A DNA stretch of 64,000 bases from Haloglycomyces albus DSM 45210 (GCF_000527155.1 NZ_AZUQ01000001.1:1110554-1174553), one strand, 5' to 3'. Numbered from the stretch's first letter, positions 36,673 to 45,869 are shown. The notes: generated by a model not told the origin, from the letters alone. Program-made: numbers and translations.

Positions 36673-36876
36673 CTGGCTCGACCCCCTCGCACAGAAATCA
36701 TCGGGAAAGCCTTTCGGCTTCCCGGAACGCTTGCAATCTCTTCGTGGGTCCTACGGTACATGCTACTAGCGCTTGCATGCATCCCACCCCGGCGCTTTCG
36801 TTACCGAAATCCCGCCCCAGTGGGACATATTATGCAATACCTCACTTAAGGGCGGGAGCTCTTTTTCATTTCAACA

Positions 36877-37971
36877 TTATGAGAGCCGGATCCGACGCAA
36901 TCGCGCGATCGAGTCCATGCGTTCTTCGGCAAGCGTGTCAGCAGCGGCGACGGTTGTGGTTCCATCGCTTTCGGCGCGTTGCAAAACAGACGCGAGAGTA
37001 GTTCCAATGGCTTCGGTACGACGCTTGGCGCGATCAAAGTTGAACGCACCATAGTACTCGTCCGCGACCTGAATCACTCCGCCCGCATTGACCAGGTAGT
37101 CCGGGCAGTACAGCACTCCCGCTTCCCTGAGGTTGTGGGCGATTCCGAGGTCGTCGAGTTGGTTGTTGGCCGCGCCGCAGACGATATCGGCCTTGAGGTT
37201 CGATACGCTCTGCGCATTGATCACTCCCCCTAGGGCACACGGCGCATAGATGTGCAAACCCTGGTTCATGAGCATCTCATTGTCATGCACCCAATTCACA
37301 TGGGGCACATTGTCCTTCACCCACTTGTGGGCCGCCGGATTGACGTCTGTGGCATAGATGTCGGCGCCTGCTTCACTCAGGTGACCGATCAAGTGTTTAC
37401 CGACCTTACCGACCCCGGCGACTCCGACCTGCTTGCCGTAAAGATCGTCCGTACCGAATCGGTGCCGGGCCGCCGCTCGCATGGAGGTGAATACCCCGAG
37501 CGCGGTCAGAATCGACGAGTCCCCTGCTCCACCCGAATCGGGGCTGCGCCCGGTAACGTATTCGCTTTCCCGCGCCACAATGTCCATGTCCTGTACATAC
37601 GTTCCGACGTCGCAGGCGGTGATATAACGGCCGTGCAGGCTCTGCACGAAGCGACCATAGGCACGCAGAAGCGCCTCCGACTTGATTTCGGTCGGGTCGC
37701 CCCAGATAACGGCCTTTCCACCACCGAGGTCGAGGCCGGCAAGAGCGTTCTTATACGACATGCCTTCCGACAGGCGCAGCACATCGTCCAAGGCCTCTTC
37801 TTCCGAGGCGTAATTGTGAAACCGGGTTCCGCCGAGTCCGGGGCCGAGTGCGGTGGAGTGAACGGCGATGATGGCACGCAGGCCGGATTCCGGATCGTGG
37901 CAGAAGACGACCTGTTCATGCGCCCGTCCGCTTTCGCGGGGGTCGAATATTCCCATGATATTGAGCTCCAT
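36877..37971 (-). CDS. vdh: valine/leucine dehydrogenase
   Basis: A 364-residue branched-chain amino acid dehydrogenase that deaminates valine or leucine to the 2-oxo acid with NAD+. The N-terminal catalytic domain has GPGLGGTRFH, K74 in SYKNALAG and the catalytic Lys86 in DLGGGKAVI. The Rossmann domain shows VGVAGVGKVGKHL and ATDVNP, and later APCALGGVIN and VNAGGVIQVADEY. Position beside DUF3073 and bldC matches the Streptomyces vdh locus, which favours valine dehydrogenase. Two in-frame ATGs (37971, 37956) are possible. Confidence 0.93.
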   Translation of the reverse strand: MELNIMGIFDPRESGRAHEQVVFCHDPESGLRAIIAVHSTALGPGLGGTRFHNYASEEEALDDVLRLSEGMSYKNALAGLDLGGGKAVIWGDPTEIKSEALLRAYGRFVQSLHGRYITACDVGTYVQDMDIVARESEYVTGRSPDSGGAGDSSILTALGVFTSMRAAARHRFGTDDLYGKQVGVAGVGKVGKHLIGHLSEAGADIYATDVNPAAHKWVKDNVPHVNWVHDNEMLMNQGLHIYAPCALGGVINAQSVSNLKADIVCGAANNQLDDLGIAHNLREAGVLYCPDYLVNAGGVIQVADEYYGAFNFDRAKRRTEAIGTTLASVLQRAESDGTTTVAAADTLAEERMDSIARLRRIRLS

Positions 37972-38307
37972 TGCTGTACTGGGTTTGGTTTGACCAGTTG
38001 TTGTATCGCTTTCCCCGATGAGATATCGGACGGGTCAAGACCCGCTCGACATGATCTCATCGGCGATCGTCTCTGTGGTGGGAGACGGGTGAGACACGCG
38101 GTTGTGTCGTGGCATGACCTGTCAAAACAAACGGCGATGGCCTTCGGTTCGCCCCGAATTTCCTCACCGATTCCTTCTATTGGTCACACTCTTAAGTCTA
38201 AGCTCATTCGATTTTAAAGTTGCTGGTTGTCCCGGCACTTAGGAGATCCCGTCAAAACCGTTGCCTCCTCGGTTGTCCGAATTGGCGCAATGTGGCAGCA
38301 TTAAGCC
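37972..38307. other. divergent intergenic region
   Basis: About 336 bases between the divergent vdh and hypothetical genes. It should contain both promoters. I saw no strong palindrome, repeat or hidden gene; AT content rises near 38.2 kb. Confidence 0.5.
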
Positions 38308-39135
38308 GTGTTTACTCCTGTCGCAGGTTATTTCCGAGTCTATGAACCTGTCAGCGCCTTTTCCGATTCGGATTTTTGGCGGCAATACGTGGAAGACGGC
38401 CGTGGCGTACCAGTCTGGGACGGGCCGACCATGATTCGCGAAATGCTGTATTCGCGGGTGGGGTGGCCCTGGCGGGAAGTACCGGATTTCCCTCGAGAGG
38501 CGTACCTCCTCCCCGGCGACGAACCTCTGATCTGCCCCTGGAACCTGACCTACCGCACCGCCCATATGGCGGTCGAACTGTCGTCCATGCTTCCGGGGAC
38601 CTTGGGAGAGCGTCTGTTCCCTCCGGAATTCATCTCCTCCGCCTCCGATGTGGTCACTTCCGACGTCCACATCGACCGGCACGACACTCCCAGTGATTCA
38701 CATGAGCGAATCTCGATATGGACGGTCCCGATTCGCTGGCTGTCGGCGATGCGCGGAACGGACAAGAAATACTCCACTTCTCACCGAACACGCCATTTGC
38801 TCTACCGAGCACCGATTCGCGATGTCCGTGCCCGCCTCCACATCGCGATGTCCATCGCCAATGAACACGATTGGATCGATGAAGACCTTGCTGGCGCGAT
38901 CGACTCCACCCTGACCTGGTTGCGCGGATTCGACGACGCGTCAAAGGTCGAATTGGACTTCGGCGGGTTGACGACTCTCTGGACCGACCGACAACTGGCA
39001 GAGGACGACTCGGTGGACCTGACCTGGAAGGCTCTCGAAGAGGCCAACGACGGAAACACCTCGGGGGCCGAAAAACATCTGGAACGCCTCAACGCCCGCT
39101 TCCGTGAAATTCGCGCCAAGGAACGTCTGAACTAA
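38308..39135 (+). CDS. conserved hypothetical protein upstream of bldC
   Basis: A 275-residue protein without signal peptide or membrane helices. Recognisable stretches are FRVYEPVSAFSD at the start, WPWREVPDFPREAYLLPGDEPLICPWNL and a helical C-terminal half ending in charged residues. A protein of this size lies between vdh and bldC in Streptomyces, and the position here is the same; its biochemical role is unknown. GTG start at 38308. It is divergent from vdh and in line with bldC. Confidence 0.75.
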   Translation: MFTPVAGYFRVYEPVSAFSDSDFWRQYVEDGRGVPVWDGPTMIREMLYSRVGWPWREVPDFPREAYLLPGDEPLICPWNLTYRTAHMAVELSSMLPGTLGERLFPPEFISSASDVVTSDVHIDRHDTPSDSHERISIWTVPIRWLSAMRGTDKKYSTSHRTRHLLYRAPIRDVRARLHIAMSIANEHDWIDEDLAGAIDSTLTWLRGFDDASKVELDFGGLTTLWTDRQLAEDDSVDLTWKALEEANDGNTSGAEKHLERLNARFREIRAKERLN

Positions 39136-39152
39136 TACCTCTTCCGACCTCC

Positions 39153-39213
39153 CCTAACGGCACGAACGGAGGGCCGCCTCTCCTACTAGTAGGAAGGGCG
39201 GTTGACCGTTAGG
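39153..39213 (+). promoter_or_regulatory. nested palindrome upstream of bldC
   Basis: The 14-bp perfect palindrome TCCTACTAGTAGGA (39181-39194) is flanked by CCGCC/GGCGG and, outside these, by CCTAACGG (39153-39160) / CCGTTAGG (39206-39213). As RNA it forms a hairpin with internal loops that could end the preceding gene; as DNA it could be an operator for bldC, whose start is about 100 bases away. Confidence 0.65.
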
Positions 39214-39316
39214 AGGATAAAAACAACCATTTGCCCTATGTCGGACAAGCCAGACATCACAGACACTAGAGAGGAAATTTCGATTCAGTCATCGAGCGGG
39301 TACAGAGGAGATCAAC

Positions 39317-39538
39317 GTGACGATGCAAGCATCCGCGTCCAATGACAACCAAACCCTGCTATTGCCCTCCGAAGTCGCAGCTCTCTTCCGAGTCGACCCC
39401 AAAACCGTCACTCGATGGGCCAACTCCGGGCGAATCTCCGCCATCCGCACCCTAGGCGGACATCGGCGATTCCTCGAAAGCGAAATCATGGAAATCCTCG
39501 ATGGTGAGCGCGCCATGAAAATTCCTGTTCAACGGTGA
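39317..39538 (+). CDS. bldC: developmental regulator BldC
   Basis: A 73-residue MerR-like single-domain DNA-binding protein. The core LLLPSEVAALFRVDPKTVTRWANSGRISAIRTLGGHRRF is nearly identical to Streptomyces BldC, which delays entry into sporulation by binding cooperative direct repeats. GTG start at 39317 with AGAGGAG upstream. Neighbours (vdh and a hypothetical gene) match the known locus. The last residues (AMKIPVQR) differ from the usual end, and the TGA stop is supplied by a composite repeat that begins within the final codon. Confidence 0.95.
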   Translation: MTMQASASNDNQTLLLPSEVAALFRVDPKTVTRWANSGRISAIRTLGGHRRFLESEIMEILDGERAMKIPVQR

Positions 39539-39830
39539 CCGCTCAGCTTGCCCCAGGCACTCCACCTTTGCGCTGCGGGGGATTCTCACGACCTGAAGGT
39601 CGCGACGAATCCTCCTCGCGCAAATCTGAAGCACCTGGAACAACCTGAGCTCTTCTCCAGCTCTACCGCCGCTGCACACGCGCTTCGCGCGTTGTTAGCG
39701 GCTCGCCAGTTGGCTCGTCCCTAGGGATGGAGTGATGGCAGCGCTCTTTTAGGAGCACAGGTAGCTCTACCGCCACTGCACTCCGCGCCTGCGGCGCGTC
39801 GTTAGCGGCTCGCCGGTTGGTTTATTCGTA
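39534..39830 (-). repeat. composite repeat, copy B
   Basis: Inverted relative to copy A. Module Y is 39534-39669, module X 39658-39750, and a second X-like module about 39760-39830. The X hairpin here has a different loop (ACGCGC-TTC-GCGCGT, and CGCGCC-TGC-GGCGCG in the second unit) while the stem is kept. The element starts with GGTGA, which provides the bldC stop codon, exactly as in copy A. Confidence 0.85.
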
Positions 39831-39973
39831 GGAATAGTCTGGCGGTTGAGTTTGTCGTGGCGACGCAGGCATTTCTGCCTCAACGGTGCGTTTCGCGGTT
39901 CGAACTGGGGCTCTTGGGTTCGTCGTGGTGTGAGCTCGCAGGCCACTGCATTACATCCCCCGAAATTCCGATC

Positions 39974-40012
39974 AATGTGGGTCGCACCGATCCTTCGGTG
40001 TGGCCCACATTT
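39974..40012. terminator. terminator between repeat and SARP gene
   Basis: AATGTGGG (39974-39981) and CCCACATT (40004-40011) enclose CACCGA/TCGGTG with a four-base loop and small symmetric internal loops. Lies just beyond the stop of the leftward SARP gene, a suitable place for its terminator. Confidence 0.65.
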
Positions 40013-40031
40013 ATAGGTCCGGAATTGGACG

Positions 40032-42866
40032 TCATTTTAGATAATCGAGGGCTTCGACGAAAGCTCCACATTCTTCAGCCAGAATTTCCTTCGCCTCTTG
40101 ACCGGTCAGATCCATTTCAATGGCCTTCAACGCCCCCGCCGCCTCGCCGGCGATCATGGCGTCGCACTGATCCCCGGCCAGATCACGTGCTCTCACCAGC
40201 AAACCTTTCGCCGTGTCCGCCTCCCCGCGCATCAAAGCACGTCTCCCCATGCGGGTGAGCAGTCGCGACAGATCGCTCACCAGGTACAGATCTTCGGCAT
40301 GCTGCAGGGCCATACGGTCCAGACGTTCAGCCTCCGTCAACGCGTCCCGATCGTCGTGAACGCGGCTAAGAATATCGAGTGCCTGCAACGTCCCCCACAT
40401 ATCGCCACAGCCGGAAAAGCCGCGATGCGCCGCATCGGCGAACTTCACCGCGTCATCGAGAACGGAATCGCGCCACGCCGCGAGAGCATATTCGATGTTC
40501 CATGCCGCCGAGATCCACTCGTTCTGAACGGACATCGCATCTTCGAGCGAATGTGACGGTTCGTGGAATTGCCAACGTCCGGTCGCGGTTCGGGTGAGCG
40601 TGCGGTACCAATGCGCCATATCGACCCGGTCCGCCGAGCGATCATCGTCCGCAATGTCGGAGTGAAAAGGAGTGGACCGCTCGACGTCGCCGTGGTGTTC
40701 GTCCAGACGTAGCGACAAGGCTTCGTGCCACAGGCGTACCGCGGTCGCGTGGGCCGCGGATTCAAGATCCGCCTCGATCATATGGCGTGCATATCCATGT
40801 GCTTCGGTAATCCGTCCGGTGAGAACCCAGAACCACATCATCTCGAGAGCTGTACTGGCGGCCGTAGCGACATCGGTTACCAGCAGACGTTCCAACACCA
40901 GCCTGATGTTGGCGGATTCGTCCCGCAGCGACCGCAGCGCCGTTTCCTGGTGGCGACCTCGCAAGTCCGGGGCGACAGTGAGTACGTACGCCACGAAATA
41001 ATCGTTGACGGCCTTCACCGCACGGTGTGATGCCTCGGTGTCGTCCTGTTCACGAAGCACAAAGGCACGGATCGTCTGCAAAAGCCGGTAACGGGGACCA
41101 TGAGTTCCCTGGACGACGTATACCAACGACTGTTCCACCAGCCGGGTCAAGTCCTCATCCAGGTCGATGTCCAGGTCCTCGCACACCTCTTCCAGCGCCG
41201 CCAGTGTCATACCGTCGGCGGTGGAGGCCAAGCGTCCCAAGACCGTTCGTTGCGAGGACGTGGTCAAATCCCAGCTCCACGAGATCACGGCGTCCAAGGT
41301 CCTCTGCCGTGACGGGCGATCGTTCGAACGCGAACGCAGCAACCGGAAGCGGTCGTCCATGCGTCGCACCAGTTCGGACAGTCCGAGCACCCGTACTCGA
41401 GCGGCGGCGAGCTCGAGAGCCAATGGCAATCCATCCAGATGTTCGGCCACTCGAGTCAATTGCGACACGGTTTCCGGAGTGGGGCTGAGTTCGACACCGG
41501 TGGCCCGGATGCGATCGGCCAGAAGACGGAGAGCCGGGTAATGTCCCAGCTCCACCCCGCCCACAAGTTCGTCGGAGTTGGGGAAGTCGAGTGGATCGAC
41601 CACCACGACCTGTTCCGCCTGCAAGCCGAGAACGTCCCGACTCGTGGCGACAATGGCGACTTCACCGGCAATTCCCAGAATTTCGTGTACCGCCGCGGTG
41701 ACGGCGTCGCGGGCTTGCTCGCAGTTGTCCAGCACCAATAGTGAGCGCTTGGTGAGGAGAGCGCTCAGCAACCGATCACGTAGATTCGGCGGATTGTCGA
41801 GTGGCGATCCACCGGAGGCGGCGTCATCACGCACGCCCAGGTGTTCGGCCATCACTTCGTAGACCTGCGAGGCGTCAGTACCTCGAACCGTGGACAGGTC
41901 GATGAATTGAATTCCATCGTGGAAATCCGCCGATACCTCCCGAACCAGCTCCACCGCCGTCCTGGTTTTACCGACGCCGCCGGGACCGGTAAGGGTAACC
42001 AGACGGTGGCGTCGCAAGAACTTCCGGGCCCTCGAAAGCATCGCCTCACGCCCAACGAGGTCGGTGAGCGGCTCGGGAACCGTGGACACGCTCGCGGGTT
42101 GTTGCGATGTCGACGGCGCGGCGGGCAGGTTCTGTCGCAATATGTCCTGTTGCGCCTGTACCAGGTCGGGCCCCGGGTCCAGCCCAAGTTCGTCGCGTAG
42201 TCGTTCGCCGACCTCACTGAACACGTCGAGAGCTTCGGATTGACGACCCGCCTGATAGAGACTACGCATCAACAAGGCGTGCAGTCCCTCTCGCAGGGGA
42301 TGCCGTTGTGCCAGCGCGGTCAGTTCGGCGACGACCGAGCTGCCTTGTCCGTTCTCCACCCGCAGTGAGGCGCGTCTTTCGCGGGCGGAGAGATGCTTTT
42401 CCTCCAGGTCCGCGGCCGCGGCGAGCGCGAATCGTTCGTGGCGGAACTCTCCGAAGGGATCGCCCCGCCACAGACTGAGTGCGGTGGACAGGAACTCCTG
42501 TTGGGTTCGGCTGTCAGGGGCGGTATCGACGGTGCGCAGGCTGTGTTCGAAGAGGTGTGTGTCGATTTTTTTCGGATCGACGTTCAGGCGGTATCCGTAG
42601 TCCTGCCAGGTAATGAGATCGGCGGCGTTCTCCCCCGCATTGCGAAAGGCCTGGCGCAGTTGCGAGACCTTTGACCGCAGGGCCGATTCCACTTTGGCGG
42701 GTACCGCGTCTCCCCAGAGTGCGTCGGCGAGTCGGTCGGCCGACACCACTGCGTTGGGGTGGATGAGCAATACGGTGAGCAGGCAGCGAACCTTGGTTCC
42801 GGGGATGTCGACGGGTCGGTCGTGTTGATCGGTTACTTCAAGGGAGCCAAGCACACCAAATCGCAT
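40032..42866 (-). CDS. AfsR/SARP-type regulator with NB-ARC domain
   Basis: A 944-residue pathway regulator from the ATG at 42866 (MRFGVLGSLEV). Domains: OmpR-like winged helix (1-95), bacterial transcriptional activation domain (about 100-245, DTHLFEHSLRT ... GLDPGPDL), NB-ARC/STAND ATPase (Walker A GPGGVGKT at 294-301, LLVLDNCEQ, GLPLALELAAARV), and a TPR-like C-terminal half (about 640-944). Proteins of this type switch on secondary-metabolite or stress genes in response to phosphorylation or ligands. It is divergent from an FMN reductase and an MFS exporter, which are its likely targets. No biosynthetic cluster is visible. Confidence 0.92.
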   Translation of the reverse strand: MRFGVLGSLEVTDQHDRPVDIPGTKVRCLLTVLLIHPNAVVSADRLADALWGDAVPAKVESALRSKVSQLRQAFRNAGENAADLITWQDYGYRLNVDPKKIDTHLFEHSLRTVDTAPDSRTQQEFLSTALSLWRGDPFGEFRHERFALAAAADLEEKHLSARERRASLRVENGQGSSVVAELTALAQRHPLREGLHALLMRSLYQAGRQSEALDVFSEVGERLRDELGLDPGPDLVQAQQDILRQNLPAAPSTSQQPASVSTVPEPLTDLVGREAMLSRARKFLRRHRLVTLTGPGGVGKTRTAVELVREVSADFHDGIQFIDLSTVRGTDASQVYEVMAEHLGVRDDAASGGSPLDNPPNLRDRLLSALLTKRSLLVLDNCEQARDAVTAAVHEILGIAGEVAIVATSRDVLGLQAEQVVVVDPLDFPNSDELVGGVELGHYPALRLLADRIRATGVELSPTPETVSQLTRVAEHLDGLPLALELAAARVRVLGLSELVRRMDDRFRLLRSRSNDRPSRQRTLDAVISWSWDLTTSSQRTVLGRLASTADGMTLAALEEVCEDLDIDLDEDLTRLVEQSLVYVVQGTHGPRYRLLQTIRAFVLREQDDTEASHRAVKAVNDYFVAYVLTVAPDLRGRHQETALRSLRDESANIRLVLERLLVTDVATAASTALEMMWFWVLTGRITEAHGYARHMIEADLESAAHATAVRLWHEALSLRLDEHHGDVERSTPFHSDIADDDRSADRVDMAHWYRTLTRTATGRWQFHEPSHSLEDAMSVQNEWISAAWNIEYALAAWRDSVLDDAVKFADAAHRGFSGCGDMWGTLQALDILSRVHDDRDALTEAERLDRMALQHAEDLYLVSDLSRLLTRMGRRALMRGEADTAKGLLVRARDLAGDQCDAMIAGEAAGALKAIEMDLTGQEAKEILAEECGAFVEALDYLK

Positions 42867-43038
42867 AACACAAGGATACTTACGGTTTCCCAAAAGCGCA
42901 TCCCACTACTTTTATATCGACTTTTACCTGCTGTTTCGTCCGGGTTACGGCTGATTCCCGGTGACCGTAATCCGATCGGAAGGATTCCGTAAGCGCCTCC
43001 TCCCATGATGGGCACATCGCAACAAACGAGGAGGAAAA

Positions 43039-43617
43039 ATGAGCGACAACCTGAACCTGGCGATCATCATCGGCTCCACCCGCGACGGCCGTTTCGGCCC
43101 CTCCATCACCGAATGGTTCCGCGAGCAGGCGGAGCAGAACGACCGGTTCAATATCGACGTCATCGACCTGGTCGACTGCGAATTGCCGGACCAGTTGGTC
43201 GACAGCGAAGAGAACATTCCACGGGCGGTTTTGAACCTCTCCGAGCGTTTGGAGCGCGCCGACGCCTTCGTCATGGTCACTCCCGAATACAACCGGTCCT
43301 TCCCGGCCCCCCTGAAGACCGCCATCGACTGGTTCCACAGCGAATGGGCGGCCAAGCCGGTCAGCTTCGTCTCCTACGGAGGTATCTCCGGTGGTCTTCG
43401 CGGAGTCGAGCAGCTGCGTTTGGTCTTGGCCGAACTGCATGCCACGACGATTCGCGACACCGTCTGCTTCCCCAACTTCTGGGATTCCTTCGACGAATCG
43501 GGGACGTTGACCGACCCGGAGGGCCCCAACAAGGCCGCCCAGCACGTACTCAACAACCTGGCCTGGTGGGCGCAGGCACTCTCTCGGCAGCGTGCCGTCG
43601 AACCCTACGGGCAGTAA
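43039..43617 (+). CDS. NADPH-dependent FMN reductase
   Basis: A 192-residue flavodoxin-fold reductase. The FMN phosphate loop is GSTRDGRFGPSI at the N-terminus, and the family motif TPEYNRSFPAPLKTAIDW follows near residue 82. Such enzymes reduce flavins or quinones with NADPH. A very strong ribosome binding site (GAGGAGG) precedes the ATG. It is followed after 87 bases by an MFS exporter and is divergent from the SARP regulator; the pair looks like a detoxify-and-export unit. Confidence 0.92.
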   Translation: MSDNLNLAIIIGSTRDGRFGPSITEWFREQAEQNDRFNIDVIDLVDCELPDQLVDSEENIPRAVLNLSERLERADAFVMVTPEYNRSFPAPLKTAIDWFHSEWAAKPVSFVSYGGISGGLRGVEQLRLVLAELHATTIRDTVCFPNFWDSFDESGTLTDPEGPNKAAQHVLNNLAWWAQALSRQRAVEPYGQ

Positions 43618-43704
43618 ACCTCTCTCCGGAGTGGCCGCGTTTCCGACACCCGTCGCGGTCGCTCCTTTGATCTCCCAACCACTTCAACCGACTTAGGATC
43701 TCCC

Positions 43705-45183
43705 ATGCAAGGCTCTCAGAAGACATCACTGACCAAGAACCAACGGGTTCTCTTGACACTATTGTGCGGCGCGGCGTTTCTCATCGTGCTGGACACCGCC
43801 ACCGTCGTTACCGCTCTCCCTTCCATTCAGAGCGATCTCGGTTTCAGCGCCGGAGGGGTGCAATGGGTGGTCACCGGCTACTCATTGACCTTCGGAGGGC
43901 TGATGATGCTATGTGGTCGTCTCGCCGATCGATTCGGCGGGCGACGGATGTTTCTCATTGGGATGACGGCCTTCATCGTCACCTCCTGGTTCTGCGGTTT
44001 CGCGTGGTCCAGTGAAGTACTGGTCGTGTCCCGCTTCGCTCAGGGCGCCGCGGCGGCACTCACCATGCCGGCGGCATTGTCGGTGATCATGGCCAACTTC
44101 CCTGAAGGCGGACAGCGTAATAAAGCCCTCGGGGTCTGGTCCACCGTTGGCGGGTTGGGCGGTATCTCGGGGGCCGTCGTCGGCGGTCCCTTGACTGACG
44201 GCCCTGGCTGGTCCTGGATTTTCTACATGAACATACCTCTCGCTCTCCTTGTGGTGGTCCTGTCGTTTCGGTTCTTGGCGGCCGATCGAGGTAAGGCCGG
44301 TGGAGGCTCCTTCGATTTGAGTGGCGCGGCCACCATCACCTCCTCCCTCTTCCTACTGGTGTGGGCCATGTCGAATGTTCCCGAAAGCGGATGGCTGCAC
44401 CCGACTACGTTGGGCATGCTCGGGGGATCGATCGTTCTGTTCGCCCTTTTCCTCGCCGTGGAAAAGCGCGCGGCCTACCCGCTGGTTCCCCTGCGACTTT
44501 TTCGTAACGGGACTTTGAGCGGTGGAAACGTCGCTCTGTTCCTGGCGGGCATGCTGCAGGGAACCTGGTTCATCGTCACGCTGATGGCACAAGGAGTCCA
44601 CGGGTTCTCCGCCACTCAGTTCGGCCTGATCATGGTGGTTCCCGCTGGAGCGTCGATAGTGGGGGCCATGCTCGGCCAGAAGGTCACCACCGCCTTCGGC
44701 ACTAAGCGAGTGGTGATAGTGTCCACGCTTCTCACCGCCCTGGCGGTGATCCCGTTGCTCAGTGTTACCGCCGATGAATTCAACCTGTGGATCGTGTTGT
44801 CGGGAGCCGTGGTCATGGGCTTGGTCTTCGGGGTTGCGATGGTGTCGACATCGATCGCCGCCCTGACCGGTGTCGACGAGGCAGACAACGGCATCGCCTC
44901 CGGCATTGAGGAAAGCACCTTCATGATCGGATCCCCGGTGGGAATCGCCATCGCGGCTTCGGTGGCCGCCTGGGTGACGACCACGATCGCCCCGGCCTCG
45001 GCAACGCAAGGGGAAGCCTTGATCCAAGGGCATCGCACCGCCCTCGTCGTCTTGGTGGCCATCGGTCTGCTCGCTCCGTTGCTGTCCTGGATTCTCATGC
45101 GACGCGATACGAGCTCGTCGTCCGGTGAATCGGGACCGTCAGAACCAAAGGAAACCACTCTGGTGGGGCCGTCAGGGGAGTGA
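43705..45183 (+). CDS. MFS drug exporter, DHA2 (14-helix) type
   Basis: A 492-residue major-facilitator protein with about 14 helices. Motifs: LDTATVVTALPSIQSDLGFS in helix 1, the cytoplasmic GRLADRFGGRR motif A, and GGPLTDGPGWSWIFYMNIP (motif C/D1 of the EmrB/QacA group). A proton-driven exporter of small molecules is expected. It shares a transcript with the FMN reductase and is probably controlled by the divergent SARP-type regulator. A strong T-tailed terminator follows. The Ser/Glu-rich C-terminal tail is cytoplasmic. Confidence 0.93.
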   Translation: MQGSQKTSLTKNQRVLLTLLCGAAFLIVLDTATVVTALPSIQSDLGFSAGGVQWVVTGYSLTFGGLMMLCGRLADRFGGRRMFLIGMTAFIVTSWFCGFAWSSEVLVVSRFAQGAAAALTMPAALSVIMANFPEGGQRNKALGVWSTVGGLGGISGAVVGGPLTDGPGWSWIFYMNIPLALLVVVLSFRFLAADRGKAGGGSFDLSGAATITSSLFLLVWAMSNVPESGWLHPTTLGMLGGSIVLFALFLAVEKRAAYPLVPLRLFRNGTLSGGNVALFLAGMLQGTWFIVTLMAQGVHGFSATQFGLIMVVPAGASIVGAMLGQKVTTAFGTKRVVIVSTLLTALAVIPLLSVTADEFNLWIVLSGAVVMGLVFGVAMVSTSIAALTGVDEADNGIASGIEESTFMIGSPVGIAIAASVAAWVTTTIAPASATQGEALIQGHRTALVVLVAIGLLAPLLSWILMRRDTSSSSGESGPSEPKETTLVGPSGE

Positions 45184-45196
45184 CGGTCGGTTGGAG

Positions 45197-45240
45197 GGCC
45201 GCCGGACGGGTAGATGAGTACCCGTCCGGCGGCCGTTTTT
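45197..45240 (+). terminator. rho-independent terminator after MFS gene
   Basis: Perfect 16-bp inverted repeat (45197-45212 with 45219-45234), six-base loop, followed by GTTTTT. Confidence 0.92.
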
Positions 45241-45341
45241 CGCGTCTATCGTCGGGGCTCCGACGGTCGCGGACGAACATCTTGGCTTTTCCCGTGCCAT
45301 TGGGTACGATCTAGGCCGATTTTGTGGACACTTGTAACGTG

Positions 45342-45869
45342 ATGCGAATGCGGTCCTTGTCGATTTCAACGTTGGTCAGCGCGATAGTGCTTCTTTTCGC
45401 GTTGGGCGTCCCCCTGTTCAATAAGGCCATTAATCCGTCGCAGGACGTCGCCGGGGAGAGTTTCGAGCTGGGGCGGGTCGAATTCACCGCCCCGGAAACG
45501 GCTCTTCTGCGTCCGGGGCTTTTTCGCCCCGAGGCCGGTCAGATCGAACTGACCGTGGGGAGGGCGACGGTCAACGTCAATGCTGCGGGTCCATATCACT
45601 ACGATGCGGAATACCTGGCCGGGGAGGTGACTCGCCTGCTGGAAGCGCGTCCCGGGGTCAATATCACCGAAGCACGTGAATGTGTTGCCGCCAATGACGT
45701 CCAAGGCGCGGGCAGCAATTTCGTCATCGAGGACGGCACGGGGTTCATCTGCGCCTTCGTGGAAGACAACGTTCGATTCGAAGTCTCCGTTTCAGGCGAT
45801 ACACTCGACACTGCCACGGTCGTCCACATTGAAGAACTCATGGGCACACTCTCGGTGAAAGGCAGCTAG
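45342..45869 (+). CDS. secreted or anchored hypothetical protein
   Basis: About 175 residues from the ATG at 45342 (a second ATG follows at 45348). One N-terminal hydrophobic segment (LVSAIVLLFALGVPLF) serves as signal anchor, leaving an extracytoplasmic domain rich in beta strands with two cysteines (ARECVAAND and FICAFVED) that may form a disulfide. No family recognised. Its stop is directly followed by the TTG start of a PrsW-like intramembrane protease, so the two are co-translated; it could be that protease's substrate or regulator. Confidence 0.7.
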   Translation: MRMRSLSISTLVSAIVLLFALGVPLFNKAINPSQDVAGESFELGRVEFTAPETALLRPGLFRPEAGQIELTVGRATVNVNAAGPYHYDAEYLAGEVTRLLEARPGVNITEARECVAANDVQGAGSNFVIEDGTGFICAFVEDNVRFEVSVSGDTLDTATVVHIEELMGTLSVKGS

